Source: Acidimicrobiales bacterium (GTDB lineage Bacteria; Actinomycetota; Acidimicrobiia; Acidimicrobiales; Iamiaceae). Taken from it: 44,091 bases of DNA. This document shows, one piece after another, positions 41,348 to 44,091 of this stretch. Every line of letters begins with the position of its first letter. The first letter of the stretch is position 1. Made by a program: the position numbers and the translations under genes. The stretch covers positions 1 to 44,091 of the forward strand of contig JAOBWM010000062.1 of assembly GCA_025463365.1 (NCBI GenBank), in the 5' to 3' direction. A model generated the notes under the pieces. The model was not told the DNA's origin. It made no database searches and saw only the letters and a list, made by a program, of their open reading frames with translations.

Positions 41348-42439
41348 ATGGATCTGCCGGTGATGCCTCCCCTCGCCCCGATGTTGGCCAAGTCGGCACC
41401 TGAGCTCCCGGAGGCCGAGCCGGGGGCGTTCTGGTTCGAGCCCAAGTGGGACGGGTTCCGCTGCCTCGTGTTCCGCGACGGCGACGAGATCGAGCTCGGC
41501 TCGCGCAACGACCGGCCGCTCACGCGGTACTTCCCCGAGCTGCTCGACCCACTGCGCGAGGCGCTCCCGGACCGGTGCGTGGTCGACGGCGAGATCGTCG
41601 TCGCCGGGCCCGACGGCCTCGACTTCGACGCCCTCCAGCAGCGCCTGCACCCCGCCGCGTCTCGGGTGAACAAGCTCGCGATCGAGACCCCCGCGCAGTT
41701 CGTGGCCTTCGACCTGGTCGCCATCGACGACCGCGCCATCCTCGACGTCGGGCTGGCCGAGCGCCGGGCCCTGCTGGAGGAGCGCCTGGCGGGTGTACAG
41801 CCCCCCGTCCACCTCACCCCGGGCACGTTCGACCGGGCCGTGGCCTCGGACTGGTTCGACCGGTTCGAGGGCGCCGGTCTCGATGGCGTGATGGCCAAGG
41901 CCGCCGGTGGCATGTACCAGCCGGGCAAGCGCACCCAGATCAAGGTCAAGCACCTGCGCACCGCCGATTGCGTGGTGGCGGGCTACCGGGAGCACAAGAA
42001 CGCGGACGGGCCCGGGTCGCTCATGCTCGGCCTGTACGACGACGACGGCCGCCTCCACCACCTCGGCGTGGCCTCGTCGTTCTCGGTCGCCCGCCGTGCG
42101 GAGCTGCGCGACGAGCTGGCCCCGTACGTCCTGGAGGACCTCACCGGCCATCCGTGGGGTGAGTGGGCCGACGCCGCGGCCCACGCCTCGTCGGAGACGG
42201 GCCGCCTACCCGGCGGGCAGTCGCGCTGGAGCGCCGGCAAGGACCTCACGTTCACGCCGCTGCGGCCCGACCTGGTTGCCGAGGTGGCCTACGAGCGCGT
42301 CGACAACGGCCGGTTCCGCCACAGTGCCCGCTTCCAGCACTGGCGGCCCGACCGGGATCCGGCCTCGTGCACGTTCGAGCAACTCGAGGTGGTCCCACCC
42401 GAACTGCTGCAGTCGGTCTTCCTCGCCGGCAGGACCTGA
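41348..42439 (+). CDS. ligC: ATP-dependent DNA ligase, LigC type
   Basis: A 363-residue ligase. EPKWDGFR carries the nucleotidyl Lys33 (KxDG), followed by LGSRNDRPLTRYFPELL, VVDGEIVVAGPDGLDF, the motif IV region with FVAFDLVAID, GAGLDGVMAK and KHLRTADCVVAGYR. The C-terminal OB domain with DLTFTPLRPDLVAEVAYERV and FRHSARFQHWRPDRDP follows. It matches mycobacterial LigC closely in order and length. LigC works in DNA repair (base excision repair), besides the NAD-dependent replicative LigA. It is divergent from lpqY with about 180 bases between starts. ATG 41348. No Ku or polymerase gene is adjacent. Confidence 0.94.
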   Translation: MDLPVMPPLAPMLAKSAPELPEAEPGAFWFEPKWDGFRCLVFRDGDEIELGSRNDRPLTRYFPELLDPLREALPDRCVVDGEIVVAGPDGLDFDALQQRLHPAASRVNKLAIETPAQFVAFDLVAIDDRAILDVGLAERRALLEERLAGVQPPVHLTPGTFDRAVASDWFDRFEGAGLDGVMAKAAGGMYQPGKRTQIKVKHLRTADCVVAGYREHKNADGPGSLMLGLYDDDGRLHHLGVASSFSVARRAELRDELAPYVLEDLTGHPWGEWADAAAHASSETGRLPGGQSRWSAGKDLTFTPLRPDLVAEVAYERVDNGRFRHSARFQHWRPDRDPASCTFEQLEVVPPELLQSVFLAGRT

Positions 42440-42452
42440 GCACGGCCACGAC

Positions 42453-44006
42453 ATGACCGAGCCGGAGGGGGAAGCGAGGGGTTCTGTGGCGCGGGTGGTG
42501 GCGGTGACCGGTCGAGGCCGAACGAGGGGCCGGGCGGCGGGGGCCGGGGCGCTCGTCGTGCTGCTCCTCGTCGCCGGCGGGTGCACGGTGGCGAGCGACG
42601 ACGGCACGGGAAGGAACCCGCCCGCTCCCGGGTCGGCGAACCCCTCGGGCGCGTCGACGTCCACACCCGCCGGCTCGGCGGCCGCGCCCCTGCCCGACGA
42701 CGTGCCCGACGGTGCACTGCCCGGCCTCGGCGATCCCCGCATCGACGTGCAGACCTACGACGTGACGGTGCGCGCCGACCCGGGCCAGGCCCAGATCTCG
42801 GGCCAGGTGGCGTTGTCGCTCGAGCCGGTCGGCCAGCTCCCGGTCGACTCGTTCACGCTCGACCTGCACGGGCCGAAGGTCACCAAGGCCACGGTGGCCG
42901 GACGGCCTGCCACGGTGACGGCCACCGATGCCGAGATCACGATCCGCCCGGCCGCCGCCCTCACCCAGGGCAAGGCCACCACGGTGGTCCTCGACTACGC
43001 GGGCACCCCAGCCCATCAGGAGTTCCCGGCGCTGGACACGGCCGTCGGCTGGCAGGCCGACGACCACGGCGGCTGGTTCACGATGTCCGAGCCCAACGGG
43101 ACGTCGACCTGGGTACCGGTCAGCGACCACCCCTCGGACAAGGCCGTCTGGTCGATCACCCTCGACACACCGTCGGGGGTCACCGGCGTGTCCAACGGGC
43201 ACCTCGTGTCGAGGCGGAAGGTGGGTGACCGGACCCGCTGGGCGTGGCACGAGGACCAACCGATGGCGCCCTACCTCGTGCTCGCCGCCGTCGGCCGCTA
43301 CGACCTGGTCAGCCGCAACGACGGGAAGCGCCTCCTCACCTTCGCCTTCCCGCCAGACCTCCCCGCCGCTGAGCGCGCCGGCTTCGACGACACCGAGGCG
43401 ATCCTCGACTACTTCACCAAGACGTTCGGCCCGTTGCCCGGGGCGAAGGATGGTGAAGACGCCGGCGCGATCGTGGTCGACAAGAAGCTCGAGGTCGCCC
43501 TCGAGGCCCAGTCCCGACCGCTCTTCGGCCTCGACGCCATCAGCGGCGGCCGGGTGGGTGCGCTCAGCCACGAGCTCGCCCACCAGTGGTTCGGTGACTC
43601 GGTCACGCTGTCGAACTGGCGGGACCTCTGGCTCAACGAGGGGTTCGCCACCTACGGCGACTGGCTCTACCGCGACCACACCGGCCAGCGGAGCATCGAG
43701 CGGTCGGTGGCCGACGCGGTCGAGGCGTACGGGTCGAACGGCCTGACCGTGCGGGACCCCACCGGCACGGCGACCTTCGATCTCGTCGTCTACTACCGCG
43801 GCGCGCTCACGCTCCAGGCCCTCCGCAAGACCGTGGGTGACGCCACCTTCTTCGACATCTTGCGCTCGTGGGCGAAGGACCAAGCGGGCCGTTCGGCGAG
43901 CAGCGACGACTTCGTGGCGCTCGCCTCCCGCCTTGCCCACAAGGACCTGGCGCCGTTGTTCCACGCCTGGCTCGACTCGGCGCCGCAGCCGGCGCTGCCC
44001 TCCTGA
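42453..44006 (+). CDS. M1-family zinc metallopeptidase lipoprotein
   Basis: A 517-residue secreted peptidase of the M1 family. The signal peptide ends VAGGC (lipidated Cys44 with this start), followed by a Pro/Ser/Thr-rich linker. The N-terminal beta domain has IDVQTYDVTVRADP, and the catalytic domain shows HELAHQWF (373-379, Glu374) with the third zinc ligand in NEGFAT (Glu396). The exopeptidase GxMEN motif is replaced by VALEAQ, as in several bacterial members, so substrate choice may differ. The stop TGA is at 44004-44006. GTG 42486 with a GAGGGG site is an alternative start and leaves the mature protein unchanged. The last 85 bases of the window show no gene. Confidence 0.92.
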   Translation: MTEPEGEARGSVARVVAVTGRGRTRGRAAGAGALVVLLLVAGGCTVASDDGTGRNPPAPGSANPSGASTSTPAGSAAAPLPDDVPDGALPGLGDPRIDVQTYDVTVRADPGQAQISGQVALSLEPVGQLPVDSFTLDLHGPKVTKATVAGRPATVTATDAEITIRPAAALTQGKATTVVLDYAGTPAHQEFPALDTAVGWQADDHGGWFTMSEPNGTSTWVPVSDHPSDKAVWSITLDTPSGVTGVSNGHLVSRRKVGDRTRWAWHEDQPMAPYLVLAAVGRYDLVSRNDGKRLLTFAFPPDLPAAERAGFDDTEAILDYFTKTFGPLPGAKDGEDAGAIVVDKKLEVALEAQSRPLFGLDAISGGRVGALSHELAHQWFGDSVTLSNWRDLWLNEGFATYGDWLYRDHTGQRSIERSVADAVEAYGSNGLTVRDPTGTATFDLVVYYRGALTLQALRKTVGDATFFDILRSWAKDQAGRSASSDDFVALASRLAHKDLAPLFHAWLDSAPQPALPS

Positions 44007-44091
44007 GCAGGGCAAGCGCCGTGCTGGTCGCCGGTTCGTGTTTGCCCGGGTCAGGGGCGTTCGGTAGCGTGCCCTCTCGCCCCGGAAACGG

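Overview
The window is high-GC DNA with dense genes, frequent GTG starts and short intergenic gaps. The gene content is typical of an actinobacterium: three mycothiol-type DinB/maleylpyruvate isomerase-fold proteins, a BldD-like regulator, an LpqY-SugABC-type trehalose importer, a LigC-type DNA ligase, an acyl-CoA carboxylase epsilon subunit, a MeaA-type mutase and many Ser/Thr-rich lipoproteins. The mix suggests an environmental actinobacterium, possibly of the Acidimicrobiia. That placement is an inference from gene content, not a phylogenetic result. I see no phage, IS, CRISPR or rRNA; one tRNA gene is present.

Layout. 1-3000: end of an ArsA-type ATPase gene, a VOC-DinB fusion, a VOC protein, and a divergent pair made of a STAS anti-anti-sigma-type protein and a stand-alone receiver domain. 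3000-6650: tRNA-Pro(CGG), an RHH antitoxin/PIN toxin pair with a histone-like tail on the antitoxin, an EamA/RhtA-type exporter, a small unknown gene, and a divergent MazF/PemK-like and MazG-like pair. 6600-10720: asd, a DUF4349 lipoprotein, lysC and a BldD-type regulator that keeps the c-di-GMP-binding signature. 10880-18630: a membrane-anchored cyclophilin, an S51 peptidase, 3-hydroxybutyryl-CoA dehydrogenase, a secreted FG-GAP-type repeat protein, aat, a Sir2 deacylase, a UbiB/ABC1 kinase and a lipoprotein. 18690-22370: a very large LPXTG-type surface protein.

22550-34711: a zinc-ribbon protein, the ethylmalonyl-CoA-mutase-like meaA followed by a membrane protein with a degenerate GGDEF domain, a CaiB/BaiF CoA-transferase preceded by two copies of a 56-bp repeat, a DinB-fold protein, a metallophosphoesterase divergent from an AbiEii-type nucleotidyltransferase, acyl-CoA carboxylase beta and epsilon subunits, a carboxymuconolactone decarboxylase-like/SDR pair with overlapping stop and start, a GNAT-like protein and another DinB-fold protein. 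34930-44091: a secreted alpha/beta hydrolase, the lpqY-sugA-sugB-sugC operon, ligC and an M1-family peptidase lipoprotein.

How the genes fit together. meaA, the 3-hydroxybutyryl-CoA dehydrogenase, pccB with its epsilon subunit and the CoA-transferase all handle short acyl-CoAs and suit C3/C4 acyl-CoA metabolism such as the ethylmalonyl-CoA or propionyl-CoA routes. They are scattered, and neither ccr nor a biotin carboxylase subunit lies in the window. lysC and asd give the first two steps of the aspartate amino-acid pathway. The trehalose importer forms one tightly overlapping operon. The BldD-like protein and the degenerate GGDEF protein both point to cyclic-di-GMP signalling, but their connection is speculative. 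Most of the window looks like ordinary chromosomal core. The best candidates for something new are the tailed RHH/PIN module beside the tRNA, the unpaired MazF-like/MazG-like divergent pair, the 56-bp repeat pair and the large surface protein.
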